64,000 nucleotides of DNA, taken from positions 1 to 64,000 of the forward strand of contig QAXH01005903.1 in assembly GCA_004335635.1 (NCBI GenBank), in the 5' to 3' direction. The notes under the pieces were generated by a model. The model ran no database searches and was not told the DNA's origin. It worked only from the letters and a program-made list of their open reading frames with translations. Of this stretch, positions 10,112 through 21,057 are shown piece after piece. The stretch is from Chloromonas sp. AAM2. Taxonomy: Eukaryota; Chlorophyta; Chlorophyceae; Chlamydomonadales; Chlamydomonadaceae. The position numbers and the translations under genes were made by a program. Each line of letters opens with the position of its first letter. Position 1 is the stretch's first letter.

Positions 10112-12948
10112 CTGTACCACCATGAGGGCCATGCACGTGACCAGGGTGGCCAGCACGTGACTGCCTCGCTCAGCAACACGACCGCAAGAGCACGGCAGAA
10201 CAACCTCGTCTGCAATGCAACACAAGTCAAAGTATCCTTATGCGCATGATATCTACAACTATGTATGATGTTCAATGTATGTTGATCTTTGGCCACACAA
10301 TATAACGCAATGTCGATCTCATTCATTGTATGCCAGTATCAATGGCTGTGGCGTTGTGCAAGTGTTAGCCAGCGTACATCTGGTGCTTGCACAGTTGTAC
10401 TGGAGGTATTCTGCTACCCTTGTTACTCTCTTCTTCGCACGACATGGCAATCCTGCCTGTGGGGATACCACTCCCAGTGGTATTCAACTCAGTCAGTATT
10501 CAATCCAATAAAAGCGACCAGGCAAGCCTCAGCGCATGCATCCTACCTTCCAGCCAAAGGCGAGTGGGATGGCCAGTGCCAGTTGAATCAGCTGCCACGT
10601 GTTGTCATGGCTGTCTGGCACGCCGTACGGGTGTGCTGCGTGGGGACTGGCCCAGAGTGTGCCTCTGGCTCTCACCCTCAGTACCTGTGCACAGCACAGT
10701 GAGCAAGTGAGTGAGTGTTTGTTTGATATCTGTATCGTCCGACACGTGGCACAATACCACACATGTTACGCACACAAAAAGGCTTTGTCCAGGAGTTTGC
10801 CCAGGACTTTGCCCAGGAGTTGCTTGCTGCGTACTAGTAGAGCCCACTAGTAGAGCCCAGTTGCCATGGACTGACTGTGACTGCCCAGGAACTGCCTGGT
10901 TTGGTGTGGGCTCGCAATGGGTGCTCGCAACTCAATGGGTGGCCTTCAGCAGTGGACCAATGCAATGGGAAGGGTCAGTTGCTGCACATTGCCTGCCCAC
11001 CTTTGCATCGCAGTCTGTCCTGTTCCCGTTGCCATCAGTGACTGGAAGGAAATCTGTGAAACCTCTGGAAGTATCCGGTAATTCCCAATTCTGGTAAACC
11101 CGGTGTCTGGATCTCTCACCGATGCTCGCCACCAAAGACATTTAGTATTTGTCATGCCAATCTAGCAGGCTTCCCTCGTCAGCGGGAACACCCACCTGCA
11201 TCGCCCCAGAGAACAACAGCAGGGCGCTGAGCGCCAGCCTGGCAACCAGAAGCAAGGCAGAGCGCCATACTGCCATTTGCAGCCGGATGCCTGCAGCATG
11301 AGGCAACATGACACCACATGCAACAGTCAACAAACACCCAAGGAGACATGGGCATGCAAGCTGACATTGAGCCGATGGTACCAGCACGTTTGAGGCTTGC
11401 AACTGTCCTGGTAAGCCTTAAGCAATTCGCCATTTGTGTGGCCCTGTATCTAGCTGTGGGTGTGGCCATGCGTGTAGCTTGAATTACATGCGCACATGCC
11501 CGTACAGGCAACAGCTCACCTGCGACCCTCCCATCATGCGCATCGCTTGCAAAGAGCAGCCCTGCAGGACAGACACAACCAGGAAATGACGGCTTACATC
11601 AAGCCAGGCCTCACTCTGAACACGATGTGGGTCATATCAAGGCTTTTTATCACACCTCATTTCTCAGCTCACAGTACGCGGTCACTACCTGCAAAGCTCT
11701 TGAGCTTCGGTGCCCGAACGGCGTCAGCCAGTACAAGCAATGCTGCGCCCGTCACCGCCAGCCTCTTGACAATCAATTCGTTGGGCCGTGCACCATGCCA
11801 GATGACGTTCACCGTTTGGCGCCAAACAAGGTAGGCATCCTGCATGCACAGCCCGAGTGGCATGTGGTCCAGGTGAACTCCAAGGTACCCGCGCACTCCA
11901 CTGGTTCAGACCTGGGGCCAGGGACTTGACAGGATGGTATTTACACAGCACAACAGGCAAGTGCCTCTTAGTGACACCAGCCTTGGCCAGTTTGCTTGCT
12001 ATGTTCAACGTGCAAGTCCACAAAGCATCACTATCATGAAATCAATGAATTGTGTATAGATGAGGATCTTGGGCCTAAAACTGGACATCAGCAAAGGCAT
12101 CTACCACCGGACAGACGCACAGTGGCACCAAACGTATTTCCCCTGTCCTGTCCCTGGCTCGCCTGCAGTAAGCAAGCTGCCAGCAGCACGCCTGCGCAGG
12201 GCAGCACCTTGACACCTGCTCCCACGGCGATGGCGGCAGGCAGAACCAACAGCGCCTGCATGCAACACAACCTGTTCAAGTCCCGGCCTGCCCATGTTCC
12301 AGCAAGTGCTTGGACTACTGCGCATTAGACAATGTTACGGCCAAACAGCTGACGCCTGAACATGAACACTTTCGTAAACATTTACACATGAACCACGTAT
12401 CTGCTGGCCTGCGAAAACCTAAGATCTGCCTGTGCATAATCTACAATCATGGCCATAAGACGTGCTGCAAGCAGATGCACCCTCTGACCCAGACAAAGGG
12501 GAAGGTGTAGGGCTGCACTGGGTCCTCAGTCCAGCGCCTTTGGGGCTCAACATTCGCCAGCCACAGCCAAACCTCCACCTGTGAGCATGCGCACTGTCAT
12601 ATAGTTAGTTTCTGATAAGCGTTCTGACAGCCATGCGATGTTGGGTTGCAGCAGGCTACTGATCATGGACTTTTCATGACAGACAGTGCATGCCAAAACA
12701 CCATGGCAAAACACACGAGGAGTCGCACACCAACTGATGCTGCGTCTACCAAATGTGCTGATTCAACGGCTGTGGTTTGCATGGCAAGTGGTCCACTTCC
12801 GTGGCTGCGATTCATGCATGTTTAATACACCTGTTCTCACCTGTTCGGCGACCAGGTTAATGAAGTAGAGGGCCAAGAGCATCCTGGCACCCCATGACAT
12901 GTGCTTGCGTGTGCCACATATGCGGTCAGCTTGCTGCCACCAGGAGCC
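10112..12948 (-). CDS. SURF4: SURF4-family ER cargo receptor
   Basis: Eight minus-strand exons chain in phase for 258 codons: 12948-12841, 12578-12489, 12255-12163, 11839-11689, 11561-11520, 11290-11196, 10684-10547 and 10168-10112. SURF4 (yeast Erv29) is a polytopic ER-Golgi receptor that loads soluble cargo into COPII vesicles. The translation follows the family in order: TRKHMSWGARMLLALYFINL then VEVWLWLANVEPQRRW near the N-terminus, a helix ALLVLPAAIAVGAGVK, the segment VIWHGARPNELIVKRLAVTG then LLVLADAVR (family: FLMRNLALGGGLLLLLAES), KSFAG, the helix SALLLVARLALSALLLFSG, WQLIQLALAIPLAFGWK, and HVLATLVTCMALMVV. The intron after 12163 starts with GC instead of GT. The start exon (about 10 residues) and the C-terminal exon (about 40 residues) are not found. 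The same window holds SAR1, the GTPase that starts COPII coats. Confidence 0.82.
10786..10860. repeat. Short tandem repeats
   Basis: Three copies of an 11-13 base unit like CCAGGAGTTTGC are followed by two copies of CTAGTAGAGCCCA. They lie in a SURF4 intron. Confidence 0.7.
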
Positions 12949-13134
12949 CTGCACGCACAACCGGGTTGGAAGTCATCACATCACCATGCCACACGACCAT
13001 CACAGTTGCTCCTTCCCAGCTGCAGCATGTGTTGCTCTGTTGGCATGTGAACCGCCTAGCCTAGCAGGGATGGCCCGCCAGTCAATCATGTCAGCAATCA
13101 TGTCATTAAAAAAATCATTCAGCAGGAAAAAAAG

Positions 13135-13187
13135 ATGTTTGCCAGTTCTGGGACAATTCCCAGAAACGCCACTGGGACCAGTGTGGC
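13135..13187 (+). repeat. Dispersed repeat, copy 1
   Basis: An A-rich run is followed by the core TTTGCCAGTTCTGGGACA, then AATT and, 16 bases on, the near-palindrome CACTGGGACCAGTG. The same arrangement recurs at 28234, 28688 and, in part, elsewhere. Confidence 0.85.
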
Positions 13188-13299
13188 AAACCAAAGATGG
13201 GTTCTTGTCGATTTGTAGATGTGTAATGGAGGACTCACGGGCTCCATGCTCACGAGCATGGGGTTGGAATCTCACATGGTGAGGAGTCAATGACGGGCG

Positions 13300-13850
13300 T
13301 CACGGGCACGCCACATCCAACCAAGCATGCAAGTGCGCTTGCTGAGCGGCATAGGTCTGCGTGCTGCTTGCTTGCTGTTTGCGACATTGCCCATGTCTTA
13401 CCAGTAGCGTCAGGCTGCCTCTGGTAAGTGCTGTGGACAGACTTTGTGTTGGGTTTTCTAGTGCTTCGGCGCCAGCGGGCGACGCGGGCTCCTGGGCCAA
13501 CGCGTGAGCAGACTGTGGGAAAGCCGGAGGCAAGGGCACTGCGCATGTGCGATGAGCATCGCCGTGGTTCGGGCATACTGGCTTCCCGATGCCAGGCCTG
13601 TGTGTTGCACAATCCCGAAAATCATGATATGTACCCCGCTGCTTGCGGCGACGCACCAGACACGGCCTCTGCTACGCGTGTGTACTCTTCTTGCTCTTCT
13701 TTTCTGCCATTATCTGGGGGTCTACCCTCAGACCCAGTATCTTCTGCCTGCACTTGTTCGTGACCAGCACGCCGCACGAATAACACAGGACGTCCTGGCC
13801 CGAACTGAGACTGGTCCTCCTCGTCCATTGCGACTGTGAATACTGGTGGT
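13300..13850. other. Coding-like block of unknown identity
   Basis: The minus strand from about 13830 to 13620 reads open in two frames. One has a CYSCG pair and a lysine-rich end (MAEKKSKKSTHA), the other is acidic (RKEEQEEY). The plus strand reads open from 13428 to 13763. I cannot choose a frame, and no family is recognisable. It could be the unresolved first exon of SURF4, a fragment of a transposon ORF, or non-coding. Confidence 0.2.
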
Positions 13851-15342
13851 TAACAGATCCATCTGGGGTGCAATCCCCCTTGCAGTTACTGTACACATGC
13901 CGCCAAAGCTGGTTCAAAGCCTTCGCAGGCCCGTGATGCGATGAGTCATGACATTTTGCACGACCTCTCTGGTCCGCGTACAGGGCTGGAGAGCTATGAG
14001 ACAAGTCTTTGAGCTGGTATAGCATGCAATACGCCCAGCCGCTGGCTGCCTCTGAGCAAGCTGCTGCAAGGCCGCGGATCGCGCGACGGGTAGCGATACA
14101 TCTCTCCCACCAGTTGCTTGGCTCGTGAAGATCAGGTGTGAGGAGGACCTTGATTGACTCATCATGCGTCTTGGCCTGTCTTTCTAGATGACATGGTCCT
14201 TTTCGTTCGACAAATCACGCAGGCTTCGCCCGTATGTGCAGCATACAGAGGATTAGGATATGCATCAGGAGGGATTTGCGGCAGCTGCGCTCCGGACACG
14301 CATTCTGTTCATGGTCACCACCACTACTCGCAAGAGTGTCACTGCAAGTCACTTGTAAGCACAATCGAGTTTGCCTTAACTGTGGGCTAACAAGTGGTTG
14401 GCATACCAAGCATTTGACACTGTGCAGGTCTTCCAAACTAACACGTAGGAAAACCACGACATTACAAGGGCACAAAAGACTTTGTCTAGCTCATCTCGCC
14501 ATGTTGAATGATCCATGGATAGTAGTGGTCACCCCATGGAGCCGGTGGTGGAGACCGGCCGCATTGCATGATTGCAGACCACCTATTCCTCAGTCAAGTC
14601 ATGTCGCAGACGATGCTGTAAGCTGCCATGCCAACACCTGACAGTCCCAATGGACCGGCATGAGAAATGCAACTTGCCTGCTTGAACCATGCCAAACCCA
14701 CCCTGCTTCGCGAAGCGGGCGATCAGCAAGTGGCCTGCCAGACTGGGAGCCGCACTGAAAAGAAAAGACTTGGTAGGCCGTTTGAGGGTATGGGCTGCTT
14801 GCATGCACAATGCTGGTTGTGATAGCAGCTTGTACATGTTGCAGGTAATAAGGAGAAGAATAGCATGCATGCTTTGCAGCTGCAACTCCTGTCCATGCAA
14901 GTATGTTTGTGGCCCATGTGTTGATCCGTTTCCAGACGCATCGCTGCCAACTTCACCAGTCAACACACACTGGGGACACCTGCGTTGGCGTTGCACTACT
15001 ACCAGAAAAGAGAGTTACGGTGGAATAACGTGCGTCAACACATGCAACACATGCCACGGCAGAACCTTGTTTTTCCTTGCACCAGGAAAAACAAGGTCTG
15101 CACCACTGCTCGTTGTATGAAGTGCCTGGTCTGTGAGAACACCAAGCCAGCAGTCAGACTAGTCCTCACCATGGCTTCCCTGCCACACCGCCACAGCAGG
15201 TCAGGTCAAACGACTCCCTGGGCACAAAGTCAAGCCATCCTCAGCAGAAGTATGCCCTTGAACACCCTTCTCAAGGCACTGACTCTAGAGCTGCATCATG
15301 TATCTGTCGCCCCCAACCTTGGGCGATCCAGAGGTCACAGAG

Positions 15343-16556
15343 TTACTTGATGTACTGAGAAAGCCAGCGGAAACCTTCGCCATAGCCCATGCGCTTGACG
15401 ACGGAGCACATGAACACCTCGTTTGGCCGAATTTTCTGGTTGTCAAGATTGACCTTGCCCTTGCCTGTTGTGTACGTCAAGCCGAGCCATTGCCTGAAGA
15501 CAGCAGGGCATGTGCAATAAAATGACAATCTGAACTTTGCCAATACAAGCAAAAGTGTATCCTGTCCTCCTACCGTTACATACCCGCCAGCCCGACACAC
15601 CAGCAGTGCGGGCAGAATTATGACGCCCCGCTTTGCCAGAGATTCAGCCATGTACTTGACACCCGAATCAATCCGTTACTGGTTCTCTGAGGTAGGTCCT
15701 TGCAGGCCAGCCCATCCAAACGCAAGCCCAGATGGACTGAATGTAAATGATGCCCGGAATGCAACCCTTACAAAACTTCCCCCACCCAGCACCCATGCGT
15801 CGTGTACAAGCTTCTCATAAAGCATGCAGTCCTAACACATGCTGAACGTACCTGAGAGCATCCTCTGGTGTGGCGGTGGGCAAGTCAATCTTGTTCCCAA
15901 GCACCAGCACAGGCACGGTTGACAAAGAGTCGTCTGAGAGCAGAGCATCCAACTCTCTCTTGGATTCAGCGAACCTTTCAGGGTCTGCCGAGTCTACCAG
16001 ATAAACAATGGCATCGACCTGTACACGCGCAGCAAGCAACGAGGATTGGCAAGTGCTCGCCGCAAACTTCGGAGACATGCAGGGACCATCCACAAGCTTG
16101 CCTTGGCGTAATAATCCCTCCACACACGTCGTGCAATTTCGTGGCCACCAAGGTCAAAAGCCTTGAAGTTGATACCCGCCAGCTGCAGCTCTTCAGACGT
16201 CGGGTACTGTGTGGGTTGATGCTGGGCAACCCGGTCATCCTTCAGCATGTGCATGAGCGTGGTCTTTCCAGCATTGTCCAAACCCAGGAACAAGATCTTG
16301 GCGTTCTTGTTGTAGAGCCTGGGGCAAAGCGGCAGCAAAAGGATGTTCACGTCACAGGCGCAAACTGGGATCTGTAAACGCTTGCCGCCTGATGCAGCAA
16401 GACAAGTGCTCCCTGTCGATGCCGTGGCATGTACAAGTCATGCCAACATTCCAACTGCTTCAGAGCGACTTTCCCAGCTGCTCAACTCGCTGAACCCCGG
16501 ACGACTCACCCCAAATAGTTGAGCATGCCCGTCAGCCAGTTCCACAAGAAAGACAT
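15343..16556 (-). CDS. SAR1: SAR1 small GTPase (COPII coat initiator)
   Basis: Four exons, 16556-16510, 16318-16102, 16018-15852 and 15493-15343, give 193 residues, exactly the family length. SAR1 is loaded with GTP by SEC12 at the ER, inserts its N-terminal amphipathic helix into the membrane and recruits SEC23/24. The N-terminus [20 protein letters not shown] is the SAR1 hydrophobic start, so the ATG at 16556 is secure. Visible motifs are GLDNAGKT (P-loop), the switch region [30 protein letters not shown] (SAR1 form of DxxG), NKIDLP, and the C-terminus [15 protein letters not shown]. The second intron begins GC at 16101-16100, because AAG followed by GCAAGC must join VDAIVYLVD. It is divergent from the uL23m gene, with 769 bp between start codons. 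Confidence 0.97.
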
Positions 16557-17325
16557 TGCGCTAACTGAACTGGGTTAGCGAGGAGGGGGCAAGGCGTAAC
16601 GAGTGGCTGTGGACCAAGAATGGCAGGTATTGGGAAGCTCTTGAACTGCCGTGTCCAGGCAGTGCTTGTGCGTTTCACGACGACAATAATTAAGCAATCA
16701 ACCTTGTAACCTGAGCTGTCTCTGCGTTGGGCGTGCCGAACTCGCCATGGCTTGCGCAGGAGCTCCCACGAGCCCCATGTGCCCAGATCCCACATGGTGG
16801 GCCTCACACCACACGGGAGCAACACAATCAAGACCAAACATCATGAACGTTCGTCAGCTGTTACTCCAAGCCACCATTCCATGCCTCAACGGCTGGGGAC
16901 ATGCATTGCCTGCCAGCGTGCAGGCTACATGCTCAGCCCTCGGCTGTAGCAGACCTGGACTTGGATGCACACACTCGGCGTCTTGTTTCTGCAGCAGGAG
17001 CCTGCACACGTCAGCTCCGTCCAGCTTGCTGTGCAGCAGCACACCGTCGATACTTTATGCCACAGCACCATCCAGCGCAGCCTCCCAAGTGCATGTAGCC
17101 AGTATATCTACCGAGGCGCAAGAGGCAGACGACACGGAAATACCATCTCCTGAACGGGTAGGCATGTGGGCTAGACAATGTCCCATGCTTGGGATGACCC
17201 ACGACAGGGCTTTCAACTTGGTCGAGTGAACTGCAGCTGCTTGCCTACATGTACAGGTGCATTTGTTTGTGAGCCAAGAGCATGCGCGCCTTAAGCAGCG
17301 GCCAACCGCCACACCGCCAAGCCCA
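16557..17325. promoter_or_regulatory. Shared divergent promoter region, SAR1 and uL23m
   Basis: The start codons of the minus-strand SAR1 gene and the plus-strand uL23m gene face apart across 769 bases. Promoters and 5' UTRs of both genes must lie here unless an unseen 5' exon exists. I see no TATA box I would defend. Plus ORFs inside it show no family resemblance. Confidence 0.45.
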
Positions 17326-19538
17326 ATGCAGCCACATCGTCGGATATACTTTCCAACGCTCACATTACAGGTGTGTGCACCCGGGCACGCATGGGTCGTA
17401 GTTGATAGGCGGATCCGTTGCCAATCACGTGCAAGCCCACACATCAGCACGGTGTATCAGGCAGACTATCTGCATTGTGTGACAGCGACAGAAAAGCCGT
17501 ACCAACAAGATGTGTAGGCAGCTTGCCTGTGCTAGCGACAACAGTATGGCACCACACCGCATCCCCCGCAGGAAAACAGCAGCAGGCAATCACCGATGCG
17601 TGGGCCCTGCTCACAGGACTACATGTGTTACGTGTTTACTGATTTGCATGTTGCATGCAGCTGGCATGCATGCTGCCGGGGCGCCACATGTATGAGGCAA
17701 TTCACCTCATCTGATAAAGCGGCGGAGGCACTCGCTGTGTGTCTGGCACAGCTGTGTTAGCCTTTCGATTGTTGAGTATGACCATGGGTTGCAACAAGAG
17801 CACCTACATACTAATTCGCACTGGCGTTTGCGTGCAGATGATGCGACCAACCGAGCAGGAGTTGAAGCAGATAGAGGAGACGGGATGGACCCGGGAAGTG
17901 GCGTTCAAGACAACACCAAACGTCACCAAGGTGAGCTGGAGCAAAGGAGTGCAAGGCACCCACATGAGCTGCCCCGTAAAGGTGGTGCATGCACTGCAGA
18001 CCATGAACACTGAGCAGACAGAGCGAACAGCCTGGAGTGAAATTGAACCAACCGATGTGGCTTTGTGCACAGTTGTGGCGGGCAACAGGGCTGTCTGTGA
18101 TGCTTTCTCACAGCACTGAGGCACTGTGTAGGCTCTGTTGGCCTGTGCTGTGCCAGAGACTGCAAGCAGCCTGGAGTGACAGTGAACAATCTGGACTGAA
18201 ACAGTATTGTTGTTGTTGTTGTTGTTGAGAAAGTGTAACCAACGAAACCGTACCCTACCCATTGGACATAAGCGGTCTAATTTTCAGGTTTTAAAATATG
18301 CACTCAGTGAGGCTCTAAACCCAATGATGACGGACACTGGGGCTGTCTGCATCAAGCCGATGCTGACCGCCTGGAATGTGCTTTTTTCATGCATGCATGA
18401 CCGCCTGCCTGTGATGCTTACTGCAAGCACTGAAACATAACAGGTGTAGGCCCTTGCTGTACCAAGTTCTTCTTTCCACATTGACATGTTCAGCAGAGCA
18501 GCCATCATTTTCAAAGCCCTTGACGTCTAGTCTTGCTTCCCATGTCTTTGCGTTTGACAGGGACGTGTTCCTGTGACCCCTCAACCCTGCCACCTTGACC
18601 TGTTGGCCAGTGTTGTACCAATTCTGCAGAGCATTTATCATTTGCACAGCCCGCACCGTTTGAGCTTTGCTTCACAAGTCTATTGGTGCTGTCCCTTGTG
18701 TGGTTGTGATGGTGACATGCTCCAGTTCCATTTCCTTGTTGACCTGCCTTGCAGTTGGAAATCAAGGCATACTTGGAGTCTGTGTACGGCATGAAGGTGG
18801 AGAGAGTTTCTACCATCAACTACCTGGGCAAAACATATTCGGTGCCCTCGTCCAAGGTGTGTCACTGGATGTGGTGGCAGGCAGCCCCACACTGCAAGGG
18901 TTGGAGTGGACAAGTACAGGCCAGGGCAGTTGATTTCTGAGCGCACAGCATTAGGACGCAAAAAGCACTGCTCATAAAAGACTGGGGCACGAGCTTGTAC
19001 CAGCTTGCCGCTGTCGGTTAACAGTGCAGCATAGCTGCAAACGATCTGGCCTGCTACCCCTGTTTGGGTCTCAACGGAAAACACTAAACCTGGCCAGATG
19101 CGTGGAAGTTGGGCGTGAAACCTGGGGTGTAAATTGTGGAAAGTCATACCGGCCTGGAAGAACACGCTGTGTCCCTGTATGCCTGTGTTGCAGGTTAATG
19201 CCAAAGCCAGAAGCGTAATCATGCGCGAGGACGACTGGAAGAAGGCTTACGTCATCTTTGCCCCGCCACCGGGTATCATCATGCCTACACCACCCCCACA
19301 GGAGTCGCCCTTGGAAATGCTGCGGGCACTGCGGGCGCTTCGCCGGCCGATGGCCGCCAGGAGTGCGGAGGAACCTGGCGAAAGCCGCCGTAAGCCAGTC
19401 ACGCACATCTGCACACGGACTGGTACAATCATCCACCCGCACTGGGTGCTGCGCAAGGGGGGGCTTGACAAGGTGCCTCTACCGGCACCAGTCACTGCCC
19501 CTGATGAGGCGGCGCCTGAGGAGAAAAAGGAGCCGTGA
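17326..19538 (+). CDS. MRPL23: Mitochondrial ribosomal protein uL23m
   Basis: Four exons, 17326-17370, 17838-17930, 18755-18856 and 19194-19538, all in phase 0, encode 194 residues. uL23 sits at the exit of the large-subunit tunnel. The N-terminus MQPHRRIYFPTLTLQ matches the mitochondrial uL23 opening (VYFPNLP). The core then reads WTREVAFKTTPNVTK, LEIKAYLESVYGMKVERV, INYLGKTYSVPSSK and REDDWKKAYVIF, the usual uL23m order of strand, helix and strand. A C-terminal extension of about 90 residues is proline-, arginine- and glutamate-rich and ends EEKKEP. It is longer than in bacterial L23, as is common in mitochondrial forms. No separate targeting presequence is visible beyond the basic start. 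Identification rests on the central 80 residues. Confidence 0.88.
18204..18228. repeat. (TTG)n microsatellite
   Basis: Seven or eight TTG units in an intron of the uL23m gene. Confidence 0.9.
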
Positions 19539-21057
19539 TGCTAACTGGACGGGTAGTAGGTTAGGGCCCTGACGGGGGCAGTCGTGCTCGCGCCAATGTT
19601 TGCCAATTCTGGGACAATTTGACGGGTACATGGTGTGACTGTTCGTGTGTTTCCTGATGTATTGACTGATAGGAGCTATTGTGTGATGAATATACGCTAC
19701 GTTTCTTGCTGCGTGTGCGTGTATAAAGAGTCTGTGTATCTGTGTATAACTTTTTTTTTGGCACATGCTATGTAGTCAGCACATGGAATCTGACCCTGCA
19801 TGTGCACTAGGATCTGTTCCTGACTTTCTTGATGTGCACCAAGCTGACAGTTTTTATTTGTAGGCAATGCTCTCTCGATTAGCTAAAGGACACACAAGTT
19901 TGCTGATCGCTTTGCCTCCTCCGCTGGCCTGACACGGCCTGACATTGCCATCTGCCTCGTGGCATGACAAGTGGCCTCGTGGCAAGATGCTGCTTTCAGT
20001 GGCCAGTTAGGATAGGTTCAATGACTGTGTGAGCATCAGCAGTTGCAGATGCAGTGTAGCGTGCACTTCAGCAACAGTGCGGCTACTGTGACAAGGTGGT
20101 CAATGGACACGGCATGTTGGGAGTTGCTAACGAGCTAGTATGAGAGAAACCTTTACAGCCGTACCACAAGAATGCCCAGCCAGCACAAGTGCGTTGGCCT
20201 AGGTGAGATCTTGGCGACCACACTGTCAGCATGTCAACTTGACCAGCTCAACCCTGGGTGTGGATCTGATGTTTCACCTCCACACTGAAAGGTATTAAAC
20301 ACACCAAACATGCAGTGCTTCAAAGTCACTGACTTGATGTCTATTTCAGCACCCCGCTTTGAACAACATCGGCACATCAATATGCCACCAATACCCAATC
20401 TAATTCAACTGTTGAAGACAGTAACAGCAACATTGCAGTCCAGCTCGTCACCCTGTTTTTTATTCAGCGTCGAGCTCAGACTCGGATTCAGGTATGCCTT
20501 GCGCTTGTCTCGCATCTTGAAGAGAATCATGATGTGTTCTGCATCCAGTCCACACCCAGGTGATGCCGTCGTCTGTGGCTTGCCTTGCTATCCCACCGGT
20601 CCAACTTCGAGTGATCAGGTACAAGTTCCGATTCACGATGCTCACTAGTATGAGCATGTGTGCCTCAGGTAAGAGGTTACAAAGGAAAGCTGTAGACGAC
20701 GTGTAGGTGTCCACTTATTAGGCGCATACACTCTTGCTCCGGTCCGTCCCTCTAGTGATCATTGGGCCAGCCAGCCATGCCATGATGAATGAACATTCAT
20801 TGGGCAGACCCATGTGATCCACCGGAGATGCATACCAACCAACGCCTGATGTAAGGCTCTCATGCCTGGACGGCACGTTTATGGCACGTACGAGTTTCCA
20901 GGCACGTTCTTGGGGCAGACGCAGCCCCGGCGCTCATGTTCTTGACATACTTGTCTTCAACAATGTTGACAGGGTGCACAAAATCTTGCCTTCCGCTGGC
21001 TGCAAATGAATAATGCCTTGTGAATTGAAACATGAGTGATCACTTGTTGCACCTCCC
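19539..21057. other. Spacer between convergent uL23m and type I membrane protein genes
   Basis: It holds the 3' ends of both genes and a dispersed-repeat copy at 19597-19620. I see no further gene. The open frame at 20310-20648 has no splice context or family resemblance. Confidence 0.45.
19597..19620 (+). repeat. Dispersed repeat, copy 2 (core only)
   Basis: Core with one change (TTTGCCAATTCTGGGACA) followed by ATTT. There is no A-run before it and no palindrome after it. It lies just past the uL23m stop, so it may be in the 3' UTR. Confidence 0.75.

Larger units (their letters stand above)
12949..15342. other. Spacer between SURF4 5' end and SAR1 3' end
   Basis: About 2.4 kb with no gene I can name. 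A dispersed-repeat copy lies at 13135-13187. A block at 13300-13850 has long open frames on both strands. The rest (13900-15300) contains scattered short frames without splice-bounded coding pattern. Confidence 0.4.

Noticed and set aside
14689..15120. 143-codon plus-strand open frame
   Set aside because: Composition resembles translated spacer (Cys/His/Arg-rich) and no family or exon chain supports it.
20310..20648. 112-codon plus-strand open frame
   Set aside because: No signal, motif or splice-bounded structure; lies in the spacer between two convergent genes.
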